DNA from: Blasia pusilla
Lineage: Eukaryota; Marchantiophyta; Marchantiopsida; Blasiales
Direction of reading: 5' to 3'
NCBI GenBank assembly: GCA_050084515.1
Contig: CM114271.1
Span: forward strand, 48,112,001 to 48,176,000
DNA length: 64,000 nucleotides
Position numbers and translations under genes: made by a program
In this document: one piece after another, positions 52,006-62,740 of the stretch
Position numbering within the stretch: position 1 is the stretch's first letter
Layout of the letters: each line of letters begins with the position of its first letter
Notes under the pieces: model-generated
Told to the model about the DNA's origin: nothing
The model's database searches: none
What the model saw: the letters and a program-made list of their open reading frames with translations, nothing else

Positions 52006-55000
52006 TCAAAGTGGTTTGTTTAAAATACTTCGCACTTCTTTGAGGGACAGAATTGGTTGGTGGATTCCTACTCCTACCTCCGACTCTCTTAAAACTACCA
52101 GCAACACATAGTACATGTGCTTACAAGGGAAATACCTTTTGCCTCTCTCTTTGGACAAAGTCATCACATGAACATGTGGGAAAGCAACAGATATGCACCA
52201 CATACACCCCTGTGACACTTGTTCTTGACCCAATACATCCTTCCTATTCCATTGCCACTCAAGACATCTTTCGTGGCGATGATCTCCATTTTTGCCTCTC
52301 GAGCTGATGCAATTCGCTTTGCTCTCTCCACCGTTGGCCTACACATTCTGTTTCTCTTCACCCCATTTCTAGACTCAAACAGAAATAATGGATTGAGATC
52401 ATCCATCTTCTCCGGTACATGTTGACATCAATCTTGGGTTGAATACAAAATGCGAAGGTCTCTGTAATGCGAACATGCTCCGAACTTCCTCCGTCTACGA
52501 GTCTGAAACCGACACTTGTAAGATTGTCCACTTCGTCTTGAGTGCAGTTCGTACCTGCGGCGATGGGCCAAATCGTGGGGGTATTCCCGGGAGCTCCAAT
52601 GGCAGCCGGATAAGACTTCCGGAAAGTGCAAGATTCATTTGAGCAAAAGAAGTACTTCAATTGATCCCCGGTCCTCGTGAAACAATCAAAGGTTTTGAGT
52701 CCCCAAAACCCAGGCAGTGGTCGTCCAGTCCTTGTACAGTTCTTATTTAGGAAAGTGCCGCATGCTCTCCTAATGCCATCAGATCCTACCCTGCAGGTGG
52801 GTCCACGTCCTGGATTGCTCTGAGATATATGCCATCGTTTTAGGTTGCAATCCACCTCCATTAACGGAATCCCATATTGTTGAACCACCCGAGTGACCGG
52901 ATGTAGGGAACTTCCAGCAACGGAGGGCTTTTGAAATAAAACATTCACTGATTTTGGAAAAGGGTCTCCATCACAGATTTGGGAGCGTCCGGGGTCCCCG
53001 AATACCTGGGCGGCGTAATTTCCTCATCCAAATCAATCACCAAATTTGTTCCTCGATGCTGCCTCTTCACCTGCCTGAAGTCAAGATACTTATTTGGCCT
53101 CCACGAGTCTCGCTCCGACTGCTCTACCACCATCTGTATGGGACGTCTTGAAACCCGCCCACAAATATCCCCACCAATGTGTACGTCTTGCTCGAGGGGA
53201 GTTCCACTTACGCACCGGTTGAAGGCTTCCACATACAATTTTTCATCACTAGATCTCACAGCCTCTTTGACATAGAGCTCGTAGATCGACGGCCCCCTTC
53301 CTTTTGTTATGCCTTTTATGAGGAAGATATGGGATGCTGCAGACTGTAGCATTGCTCTTGCCTGGTCTTGTTGGCATGCCTCCACAAGTGAAATTCCTTG
53401 GCATGCTTGTGACGACCTCTAGGAGGAATGAACACTTTCTACTCCACTTGTGTTGGGGCAGAGGGCATTTTCATGAATGTTCAATCCCTGCAACGACGAC
53501 AATGTTAGAAGGGAACGAAAATAGCTCAAGAGTCAAAGAAATAAGCTACCTATCAGAAACAGATGGGTTGCAAGGCCAAGGCATCCCATGAACGACTCTG
53601 CGACTCGTCGAGTCCCGACGTGTTGCAACTCTAAACCCAACTACTTCAACCCGTCGGATTCAGACGGGTTGCAAGAACCTTTGGCCACTCCGGGTTGGAA
53701 GATCCAAGTGCAAGTCATCCGAAACTCATCCGGGTCAAACTATTTTCAGGTCTTGTATACATGCAACTTGCATACTTGGATACGGGTTGCACCAAAATTG
53801 TGGATGCAACCCGTCGGATTTCGACGGGTTACACACTCGGGCAACCCGTCGCATCCGACAACTTGTTGGGTTTCTTCGGTTTGAAATCCCTATAGTTCCC
53901 ACGCTTCTCAACTTGAGCTGCAACTTTACAAACAATTCTCAGCGTGAGCTTGACAAGACAAAATAGTCAACTCACCTGCCGCATGAAGTTTCCCCATTGT
54001 CTCATATGTACAGTCCACCAACTCAACCAAGAGCACAACTCTTTGTACTTCCCCTCAATTGCATGCTTCCTCCACCACCCATGAAGTTCTTCTTGGCATT
54101 CCATGGCCTGTTTCAAGGTTTTGCTGTCCTTGCAGCGTTGGAGTAGAGTGACATGCTCTGTCCTCTTATTCTCCTTGATGCAAGATTTGGTGTACCGGGT
54201 CACAGATTGTTGCCAATGGAAAGCATCCCACCTTTCCCTCTCCAGTTGAACCTCTCCACCCCAGAACACTTCTCGAATAGCAATCCACCCAGGTTGTGCA
54301 TTGTCCGCCATGAACCCATAAATTTCCGGAGGAGGCCTTTTGTTTTCCTTCACCACCTCCAATAAGAGTAACCAGCACATCTTCAAACTGCCAACGTCTT
54401 ATGCTTTTACTTCACAAAAAAATATAGTTTTGAGTCCCTTCTCCACATGGTCATAAACGTGAGCACCCATTGTCAACCATCCGTTCAGCACTCTATAGCA
54501 AATATCAAAGCTTACCCAGCTACCGTAAAGATCTTCCCCTTCCCTCATTCGATCTATAAGATTGAGGCCACCCAACGGACCTGTGGTTGACATTTTGAAG
54601 ACATAGGCCCTAGATCCCTCGCCTCCTTGGCCCATGAACTGCCATCTCTGAATGAATGGAAATTTGGAGTTGGCCTTGATTCTGGCGATGGCATCCATTT
54701 TGGCCGTCTTTCCATCCAGAACCCATATTTGACGCAGCAAATTCCGGAAGCATTCAGGATCAGCGAGAAATACGAGATTTTCCGAGAGTTATTTCTCCTC
54801 AGCCGCCGTGATCTCGCCCTGTCCACGGATTCCAAGTAATTGTTCAAAAATTTGTGATGTTGTTGTGAGCTTGATCACTCCGGGCTTTGAACCTGGAGAG
54901 TTTCTGTAGACCTCGCCAACTTTCTTCGCCACATCCTCCTTGATGTGTCTCTGAATTGCATCGGTCATAGGATGAGTGTGGGAGCCAACATGAACTGCCA

Positions 55001-55820
55001 CCCTTGTGTACTCCGACGTAGAGCCCAAGTGGTGGACAATGAAAAATATGTATGCAGGACACGCTCCAACGTAGAAGGGCGATGCCTGACAATGAGGACA
55101 TCGATGGCCTCCCGGCGGTATGGTGGCACCGACCTCGTATGGAGTTTCTGCATTCTTGGGGGGGAATTGCGACATATTGACTTGCTCGTTGCGCTCTAGA
55201 TACGTGCATGCTGGACTTCTACACTCCAAGGCTCCAACGCATTGGCGACGGGAAAAAATCCAAGGACCATATGGAATTGAAGCACTAGTCCGTTGAAGCC
55301 TGCACCATCGATAACAATCAGACTGTATGTCCATACCCTTCAGGAGTCCTCCATCTTTCTTTTGAGCAGGAGCAACAAGTGGAGGCTACTCAAAAATGCA
55401 ATTACCATCGTAAGTGGGCGGCTGCTCGTCGACAAGAATGTGCTTGAACATTTTCAAGGCCAGAGACCATAGCAAACTATTGCCTGATACTCGCAAGAGG
55501 AACGAGTAGGCAGATAGAGGGCCCGGTTGGTGTCTGACATATCCACTGAGGTTGATAACATCCGGAATCTCTTCAGGAAGAACAACATTGTTACGAGCGT
55601 GTGAAGTTGGAGTCAAAGCCAGATCTATTGAGCTAGGAGTTGCAAACGTAGAGCTTGGTGCACTAGGAAATTCTTGATTGTCTACTTGGGAAACAGAGGA
55701 ATTCAGGGGCAAGCCGTAAACTCTGTATTGACCATTTGCTAGAGGTAGGAGATTCCATACTTTACAGTCTGAAATCAATGGCTGGACTGTCTCACCTATA
55801 ATGTCCTCCATACCGTCCAC
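52006..55820 (-). pseudogene. MULE-type transposase with zinc-binding N-terminus and SWIM-like end
   Basis: Minus-strand pieces in order: 55820-55386 (N-terminal, unrecognised); 55334-54789, with spaced cysteines (CVGALECRSPACTYL, HRCPHCQASPFYVGAC) and HVGSHTHP, like the DNA-binding zinc region of MULE/FAR1 relatives; 54740-54399 (FPFIQRWQFMG, GSWVSFDICYRVLNGWLTMG, IFFCEVK); 54386-53976 (FMADNAQPGWIAIREVFWGG, WDAFHWQQSVTRYTK, KYKELCSWLSWWTVHMRQWG); about 53490-52945; and 52948-52358 (Cys-rich). The last piece, at 52233-52006, holds CMWCISVAF and FPCKHMYYVLLVVL, a SWIM-like Cys/His pattern. The exon ends at CGGCAG|gtgagt (53976); the next intron is full of palindromes. In-frame stops (for example TAG near 53420) show decay. 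The protein would bind element ends and cut DNA in the nucleus. Confidence 0.65.
53500..53975 (-). repeat. Palindrome-bearing intron of the transposase
   Basis: It lies between the exon ending at 53976 and the exon starting near 53490. At least five GTCGG palindromes occur, for example at 53647-53671 and 53807-53831. It is the counterpart of 13800-14130. Confidence 0.7.
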
Positions 55821-55889
55821 ACTAACATCCTTGGATACAAAGATGGTTCCAATTTGGAGAAGAAATCAGAGACATGGGTTGCGAAGCAC

Positions 55890-56835
55890 ACTTCATTTTG
55901 TTGGAACCCGTCGGAGTCCGTTGGGTTGGTACCCCCTTCTTGCCGACCGAAGATCTTTTGAGGCGATTTTTCTAGCATCAAACATAAGATATCGCTTGCT
56001 TATGCTAGGGCAACCAATCGTTGGGGACTTTTGCGGGATTGTCCAACTCAGGGTACATCTTGTGACCCGTCGGATTGCAATGGGTTTCCTCGGAACAATA
56101 CGTTGTCGCATTGTTTCCCGAGGGATAGGAAAGAGTGTAGCCTATCGATAATCGATGGGTTGCCCTGGTACCTCGCCTATTAACCCAAGATAAGCGAAGT
56201 GTGCAACCCGTCGGCTTTGGGGTTGCACGCTTCTGCCTCACCTTGTAACGCAAACATGAACGAAGCTGGCAACCTGTCGCTCTCCGACGAGTTGCGCAAG
56301 TACCGCGCCTTCTTGCCCGAAGACAGTGGAGGCGCCCAACCCGTTGGCCTCAGAGGAGTTGCGAAATTATCTCACGGTGTAACACTTACATTAAGGAAGC
56401 GTGCAAACCGTCTGTTTCCGACGAGTTCCGCGGGTGCCGCACCTTCTTGCCCAAAGACGGCGAGGCGTGCAACCCGTCGACCTCAGACGGGTTGCGCAAG
56501 GGCCTCGCCTTGTTTTACTTACATGAAGGAAGCGTGCAATGTGTCGGCCTCCGAAAAGTTGCACGGGAAGCCCGTGTTGTTATCCCTTGACGAGGGAAGT
56601 GTGCAACCCAACGGTCTCCGAAGGGTTGCGCGGGTACCTCGCCTTCTTGTCTGAAGACGGCGGAGGCGCGCAACCTGTCGGTCTCTGACGGGTTGCTCAG
56701 GCACCTCGCGTTCTTGTCCCTAGGACCGCGGAGGCGCGCAACCTATCGGACTCCGACGGGTTGCCACGAGGACGGATGCCTTGAACCCTCGGGAAGCGTG
56801 CAACCCGTCGAAGCCGTCGGGTTGGTGTTTTTCAC
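55890..56835. repeat. Dense palindrome array between divergent genes
   Basis: About ten palindromes with arms related to CAACCCGTCGGA, set in a GC-rich ~80-100-base repeating context (ctcgccttcttgcccgaaga, cggaggcgcgcaacc). It separates the minus-strand transposase from the plus-strand ParB-methyltransferase gene. Confidence 0.8.
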
Positions 56836-56898
56836 GTCCAGACTTCTGTAACGGCTGGCACGTCGCGGTCGGAAGGACGATGCAACCCAACGGTCAGT

Positions 56899-56922
56899 CC
56901 AATGGCTCGAAAAGTATAAATA
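56899..56922 (+). promoter_or_regulatory. CCAAT and TATA boxes for the ParB-methyltransferase gene
   Basis: TATAAATA at 56915-56922 (in aaagtataaataggggag) is a strong plant core promoter, with CCAAT at 56899-56903. It is about 330 bases upstream of the likely start ATG at 57250. Function is inferred. Confidence 0.6.
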
Positions 56923-57021
56923 GGGGAGAAATCACTCATTTCCAGTTTTTCATTTTGCGATCTCAATTGCTCTCCCGTGCACCAACTGACCTGATACCAA
57001 GGTGCGCTTTACACGGCGACT

Positions 57022-57160
57022 CATCGCGAGACGATTCGAGCGAACGATCGTGAGACGATACGAGTGAACGATCGCGAGACGATACGAGGGAACGATCGCG
57101 AGACGATTCGAGCGAATGATCGCAAGATAATTCGAGCGAACGATCGCGAGACAAATCGAG
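57022..57160 (+). repeat. 24-bp tandem repeat in the presumed 5' leader
   Basis: About six units of 24 bases built on gaacgatcgcgagacgat(a/t)cgag, each holding the palindromic CGATCG. The flanks carry three aaggcgactcatc words. Confidence 0.85.
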
Positions 57161-57249
57161 CTACCCATCAAGGCGACTCATCTTGACATCAGCAAGGCGA
57201 CTCATCAAGCGATTCATCGTGCACATAGGTGGAGGCATTTCCGGGAAAA

Positions 57250-57866
57250 ATGATGAGGAAAAAATCTCAAGCAAACAAGGCTGGGAGCTTCACTCCCAAG
57301 TCCATCAGAACTCCTGCGTCACCATCTCCAAGGCCTCGTTCGGCCAATGAGATAAGGCAGCAAGAAATCGAGGAGCAAGAAAGGGAAGCGGAGATGCACA
57401 AGCAGGAGCTTCTTGCAAAACGTGTATAGGAGGCGCTCAAAAAATAGAATGCAGAGGCTGAGGCGTCACAGGCCTTGAAGAAAAAATTATTTACGAAAGG
57501 CGAGAAAAGAAGCGTCCGGACGCGTTGGTGAGGAGAGAAGAATTGGCTAAAGCTTGGAGGGAAAAAGAAATAGCCATTGAAGAAAGCCCTGCCCGTCCAG
57601 CCGAAAGTGTTGAGATGCAGGAAATGTCTCCGATGAAGTCCGGGGACACAATCAATATAGCGGAAATGGCCGAAGTTCAAGTCACGGACGATGAGGTCAT
57701 GAGGACCGCCAGCGTGGAGATGGTGGACATCGCTGAAGAAGTAGGAGAGCGGTCATCCTCGTCTCTAAGCCCGGTGGAAGAAATCGACCTCTATCGGATC
57801 GACAAGTTTCCAGTGGACTTGCCAAAGCAGTTGGCTGGCCAAGACACTGACCCAATCTTCGAGCGG
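57250..57866 (+). pseudogene. ParB-methyltransferase gene, first exon (charged coiled coil)
   Basis: An ATG at 57250 (MRKKSQANKAGSFTPKSIRT) starts a basic, Pro/Ser-rich tail and a Glu/Lys/Gln coiled coil (RQQEIEEQEREAEMHKQELL). TAG codons at 57427 and 57445 interrupt it, each one base from CAG. The frame then shifts around an A-rich run (57430-57490). The frame resumes as REKKRPDALVRREELAKAWR, an acidic stretch, and RIDKFPVDLPKQLAGQDTDP. It ends at a GAGCGG|gtaaga donor (57866). I recognise no enzyme domain; the location is presumably nuclear. Confidence 0.5.
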
Positions 57867-57964
57867 GTAAGAGAGGATCTGTGTTTTTTGAATTATGTGA
57901 AGGCCCATGTTGCAATTCATTGGCAATTCAGTGTAGCTTATTGATCTTGTTCCCATTGTGACAG

Positions 57965-58385
57965 GTGGTAAAGCAGATGGCACTGATGGAGGGCCACAAC
58001 GCCCCGAGAATTCCACTCTGCCGATTGCGGACAATGGAGTACGTCCGTAAAATTTAGTCTGACGAGGATATTGCGAAGCTCAAACAATCGGCGGCGACAA
58101 CATCCTACGTCGACAGCTTCCCTCCATTCTATGTTCAGCCTTTTGATGACCATGGAACCCAAGCGCTGGTTACGGGGGAGGACTTGGAATCGCTCGACAC
58201 ATTCTGGAGGATGAGAGATCAGGAATTCAGAAGGGCGATAGAGGGGACGGAATTCAGCTGGATGAGGAATCTGTATTTCTTCATTTGGGATGGAAATCAC
58301 AGGTTCATGGCGTTGTCATGTCGAGAGTCTTTCTTCGAGCAAGGGCAGGCCTTCTAGCTGCGGTAGATGCGGTCGATGCAAGGTG
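57965..58385 (+). pseudogene. ParB-like domain exon
   Basis: It starts after gacag at 57964 and reads GHNAPRIPLCRLRTMEYVRK, then FPPFYVQPFDDHGTQALVTG, EDLESLDTFWRMRDQEFRRA and FIWDGNHRFMALSCRE. The order (basic I-P-x-x-x-L strand, a helix, then a V-[ILV]-DG-x-HR turn) is that of the ParB/Srx nuclease-like N-terminal domain. The W-D-G-N-H-R turn is at 58286-58303. In bacteria and phages such a domain is often fused to an N4/N6 DNA methyltransferase. A TAG at 58055-58057 (one base from CAG) and a frame change before 58355 disrupt it. The donor may be GCAAG|gtgaac near 58382. Confidence 0.6.
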
Positions 58386-59565
58386 AACTCTCTAATAAGT
58401 TCTCCTTTTTCAATACAAAATTATGATGTACACTCTCCATTCTCTCACGACAGGTATCACAAATGGAAGTGCCGAGGCGATCACTTCTTTGTAACATCGG
58501 ACCCCGAAATTCCTAACTATAAAATCCCTATAAACTATTTTATGTTTGTACACGAGGAAGATAGCACAACTAGTGTTAAACCCTACTTGACCAGGCCTAT
58601 TGACATCCATGGATCGCTATATAAGGACATACAAAGTACAATCCCATGTCCTTCCATATGTGACGATAGGAAGAATCACGGAGTTGGAGATTGCATGACC
58701 TGGTTCATGAACGCCTCCCCAAAGTGATAAACTAAATAGCGAGTGAACCAGTGCCTATCTACAAAGAGTACCTTGACATGGTAAGGATTGAGGAAAGGAA
58801 AGTCGGGCACAGCTCGTGCTCCACCCCTATCCATGCTTGACAGACATTCTCTACTCTCCTCAAGAATGGGTTTTGGCGGAGTTATTCTCCCAAGAGGGGT
58901 AATCCACTCTCATTGGGAAAGTAACAAGCCAAAACATCCGCTATTTTAGTATGACTAGACTCCTCTACGGTGACAAACCTCTCATGCCCCCCACACACAC
59001 ACACCACACTCTAGAAACCTCTCGAAGAATAGACCATGATCAAGTTACTCTCCCAAGAGGGGTGATCCACTCTCATTGGAAGAGCAAGCAATCCCAAAGC
59101 CATACACTCAAGAGAGACACGAGAGACTCAAGATGTGGAATAGAAGGTGATGAACCCTTGAAGGTCCCTCCTCTTTATATACTCACAAGGGATCCACAAG
59201 AGTACGAAATAGAGCTTATCTTATCTTGTGCCACATGGCTTCCTCTCAAGGCTTAGCCAATCACATTTTGACACAAGTAGATTTCCTCTTATCTCTTCCA
59301 AAATATCCTCTTTTACCCACATGATATTTTCCAAATTACCCCAACTAACCTAGCCACCAACCAAGACTACTTTTGTTTTTCATTAAAGCAACTACTTTAC
59401 TTTTGTAAAGTCATCTTTTATTTATTACCTACTTTTCCTAAAGTTGGGCCCGCATAAAAGAGGCACCATAAAGAGGTTTAAACATAAGAATCTCCTTTTT
59501 CTAAGCCAATTTACTTAATACTAATGAAACTCTATCTAACACTTAATGACGACGGAGTTTACACA
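58386..59565 (+). other. Intron and inserted sequence inside the ParB-methyltransferase gene
   Basis: A possible exon at 58455-58510 (cag|gtatcacaaatgg, RYHKWKCRGDHFFVTSD in phase with the previous donor) is followed by AT-rich sequence. The block ctcccaagaggggt.atccactctcattgg occurs twice (58890 and 59050), suggesting a small inserted repeat. The rest, to 59530, holds no coding similarity. Confidence 0.4.
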
Positions 59566-59716
59566 CTGGTCGATTTTACTATACGACAGCGTGGACAAAG
59601 TTTGCAGAGGAGCGCCCAAACTCATTGGAGGCACATTTTTGCGTGAAGGCAGTGGTGCTACATCCATACCCTCATCACATGGCGACGGTGGAGATGGCCA
59701 TGCATGCCATGAACAC
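59566..59716 (+). pseudogene. ParB-methyltransferase gene, small exon
   Basis: It reads WTKFAEERPNSLEAHFCVKA, VVLHPYPHHMATVEMAMHAM, then NT, ending at AC|gtaagt (59716). The two leftover bases plus the G that opens the exon at 60481 make ACG, so the phase fits exactly. The left border is not certain. Confidence 0.5.
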
Positions 59717-59734
59717 GTAAGTTTCTTCTTGCTG

Positions 59735-60445
59735 CAAACCGTCGGACTCTGACAAGTTGTTTGAGTCGCCATTATTTTTGGGATGTTTTTGGCCAAAAGC
59801 AACTCGTCGGACTTCGACGAGTTGTTTGACTGACCACAAGTTTAGGATGTTTTTGGCCCAAAGCATCTCGTCGGAGTCTGACGAGTTGCTCGACTGGCCG
59901 CATTCTTTGGATGTATTTTGAAGAAATCAACTCGTTGGACTCCGACGAGTTGCTTGAGTGGCCGCATTCTTTGGATGTATTTTGAAGAAAGCAACTCGTC
60001 GGAGTCCGACGAGTTGCTCGACTCGCCGCATGTTTTGGATGTTTTTTGAAGAAACAAACTCGTCGGAGTCGGACGGGTTGCTTGACTCAAAGCTGTTTTT
60101 GAATGTTTTTTGATGTTTTGGCTGAAAGCAACTCGTCAAAGTCTGACAGGTTGCATTCGGAAGTTGGGAGCTACATTTTTGGCGTCAAATTGCAGCTTTC
60201 ATTGAAATTGCGCAACCTGTCAAACTCCGACGGGTTGATATGTTCACTTTTTTCGCGGTAACCACTATGTAAATACGGACTATCTGACAACCCGTCGGAC
60301 TCCGACGGGTTGAAACCAGGCAATCAAAAATCTGAATGCAATCCGTCGGACTCCGATGGGTTGCAAAATTTAGCTCGTTGCTACAATCCAACCATGAGCT
60401 GTGACGACCTGTCGGAGTCCGACGGGTTGCAAGAACCCATGTACC
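59735..60445 (+). repeat. Intronic tandem array of hairpin palindromes
   Basis: The 764-base intron 59717-60480 holds about eleven palindromes. Six of them (59735-60160) sit in a ~64-base tandem unit (gccgcattctttggatgtat, then a tttgaagaaa-like spacer). There the arms read CAACTCGTCGGA / TCCGACGAGTTG, while outside the array they read CAACCCGTCGGA / TCCGACGGGTTG (for example 60288-60312, perfect apart from the centre). Confidence 0.85.
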
Positions 60446-60480
60446 TTACAAAATTTCTTATATTGAGTTTGGATATGCAG

Positions 60481-62514
60481 GATTGTATCGGAGGGGAATG
60501 TCACCCACCACTGGATCCAGGATTGCGATCGGGTGAAGAAAGTGCTAACGACGCACCCGGCAGAGTACAAGGGGTTCTTGGGTGACGCCCTTGTAAATGA
60601 GATGCTGGCAAAGGGTGCACAAATAAAAAAGAAGACTATGGCAAATAAATTTATTTCCCAAGATGCAGTCGTGACAATCCTTTGCTGGTCGAAGATACAC
60701 GCCGCCAAGAAGAGCCCTGCATTGGAGCTGGAGCGGAGGGAGAAAGTATCTGTGTCTGAGCGTGCAAAATTCATCCAAGCTGCAGTATCTGCAGCTACAA
60801 AGTACACGGCAAGCAAGATGCATCGCTAAATCGCCATTCTCAACCCTGAACTTGGTCTTGATTTCTACAAGGAGCTGAAGGCGATAATCAAGCGCCAGCG
60901 GAAAAGGGATGAAGATTCGCAAGGTTGGATTGGGGAGAAAGTGTCTCTCGATCGCGTGCATCAATTTGCCTTGTCTGGAATAAGAGAATTTAGGAGAATA
61001 CGACTGATGAAAATCAGTCTCGAGGGCACAGAGGCCCAAAAGAGGCCGGCACACCATCCTCCGGGTGTCTCTGATCCAGTGAAATCCCATGGACTTCTTG
61101 AGAAGACGTGTTGCGGCTTTTCAGGAAGTCCATGCTCAACGGTCTCCAAGCGGAGCTGAAAAGAATAGAGCCACTTCCGAAGGAAGCAAACGTGGAGAGT
61201 GCTGATGATTTCGAACTTTGGCTTGATGACATCCGGGACAAGCCCATAAAAAATCCAGGTTTCAGGACGATGTTCAAGGATCGCATCCTCCCTCAGACAG
61301 ACATTGACGAAGAAATCGAGGCGAAAAAAAGGGGTTTCGCAAAGAAGAAGCGAGATCTTCAGGAGTAGGCGGCCGATGCATCTCAACTAAGAGCTGCCCA
61401 ACGCATGGTGTTCAGGTACCTCGTCCATTGTAAGAATGCAGGTACATGGCGAAAAATACCGACAGCCTGCAAATTGTGGGCTTCTCCGCCTGATGGAGAG
61501 ACATTTTCCATGTACGACACGGAGATGGCTCATAGCATGTTTGATTGGGAGGTGGAGAATTTCCCGATTTGGCTGGACTTCAACGACCCTGAGGACATAA
61601 CCGAGAAAGATCTACGCCTGCTTTATGATGCAGTGGCCGCAGGTAGGGATGACATCCCCAATTTTGTGCAGCCTGAAGACTTTTCCGAAGGAGATGCGGA
61701 AGAGCAAGCCCTCGAGACAGCGGAGTTGGCGTCCAAGGTCCACACAACCAAAGACAAATCTACATCGGGTCTCAAAGGCAAGGCAAGGGGATCGAAGAAT
61801 TCCGAGGCCGAGTCTTCCCAAAGAGAGGCTGAAGATTCAAGGCCAAAGCCGGAATCGTCCAGGCGAGGGGGGAGAGAGGGTCGGACCAGGTCTTCCGCAA
61901 GAAAAACCCCACTAGAGTCTGAGGTCATAGAGACCCCAACAAGCCGACCGCACACTTGGGAGAAGCGGAAGCGAGAGGCGCGAGCGTTGTCCCAAGGAGC
62001 AGACCAGGATAAGGAATATAGTCCATCATCCTTGGGAAGACATAGAGAAACAACGACCCGGAAAAGCATCATCCTTCACTTCACGAAACTACTGGATGAG
62101 CTGAAAAGTTTCAGTTCCCAAGCGTCGACACCCGCCATCGAGAAATTGACAACGCTCGGATGGAAGCTTCAACGAAACGGGCACGCTCCGTGGACGGTCC
62201 ATGGGGTGGTCGAAGAGGTGGCGGTGGATCTCTTGGTCGCTGATTTGCCCTAGGGGTTGCGCTTGTGGGATGAGAATCCGTCCGACGGGGTCCTAGACTG
62301 GAATGTCCCCCTTTCTTATGACCAGATCGCGCTCCTATTTTCCTTTGCAGACGCTTATCTCAGTGACATGGGTTGTTTCTTAGTTTTGACTAGAGGGAGC
62401 TAGGACGAGCTTTTCAACCTCCAGTACGTCAAGAGGTCGCTGAAGTGGAGGACGATGCAATCGTGGATCATCAAGAACAAGTACCCACTCCGATCCGCGA
62501 CGAGTCAAATTCGG
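60481..62514 (+). pseudogene. Methyltransferase central exon, copy 2
   Basis: Plus-strand counterpart of 49459-51505, with the same acceptor (gatatgcag|G) and donor (CGG|gtaagg). The longest open piece is 61405-62253 (MVFRYLVHCKNAGTWRKIP...NFPIWLDFNDPEDITEKDL...EVAVDLLVADLP). The catalytic half continues as DWNVPLSYDQIALLFSFADA and WIIKNKYPLRSATSQIR. Stops: TAA near 60827, frame change near 61100, TAG near 61366, TAG at 62251-62253 and TAG near 62401. As in copy 1, the catalytic DPPY is DLP. The SAM-binding exon expected downstream on this strand is not found before the window ends. Its presumed role, in an intact copy, is modification or recognition of DNA in the nucleus; this is inferred. 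Confidence 0.65.
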
Positions 62515-62569
62515 GTAAGGCTCTATTCCTCTCTCCAGATTATATTTCTCCGACGGATTGTTTTTGTCC

Positions 62570-62740
62570 ATGAGCAACCCGTCGGAAGGCGACAGGTTGC
62601 TGGTTGAGAGCAATCCGTCACTTTCCGACGGATCGCATCATTCCACAAACACAGGGAAAACGCATTACCACCTGCAACCCGTCGGAACCCGACGGGTTGT
62701 AGGTGGTAATGCATTTTCCTTGTTGGAAAAATCTCGTTTT
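62570..62740. repeat. Palindromes after the methyltransferase donor, including a 65-bp hairpin
   Basis: 62655-62719 folds into a hairpin with ~32-base arms. The usual CAACCCGTCGG core is extended by ggaaaa.gcattaccacct on the left and its reverse complement on the right, with about three mismatches. Shorter palindromes lie at 62573-62600 and 62608-62632. Confidence 0.8.

Noticed and set aside
57938-58300. A 120-codon minus-strand frame over the ParB-like exon
   Set aside because: It is antisense to the ParB-like reading, which matches a known domain and splice phases despite a TAG.
59735-60445. CRISPR array, because short palindromic repeats recur with spacer-like DNA between them
   Set aside because: The host is a plant nuclear genome, the spacers are themselves repeated (64-bp tandem unit), repeat arms vary, and no Cas genes are present.
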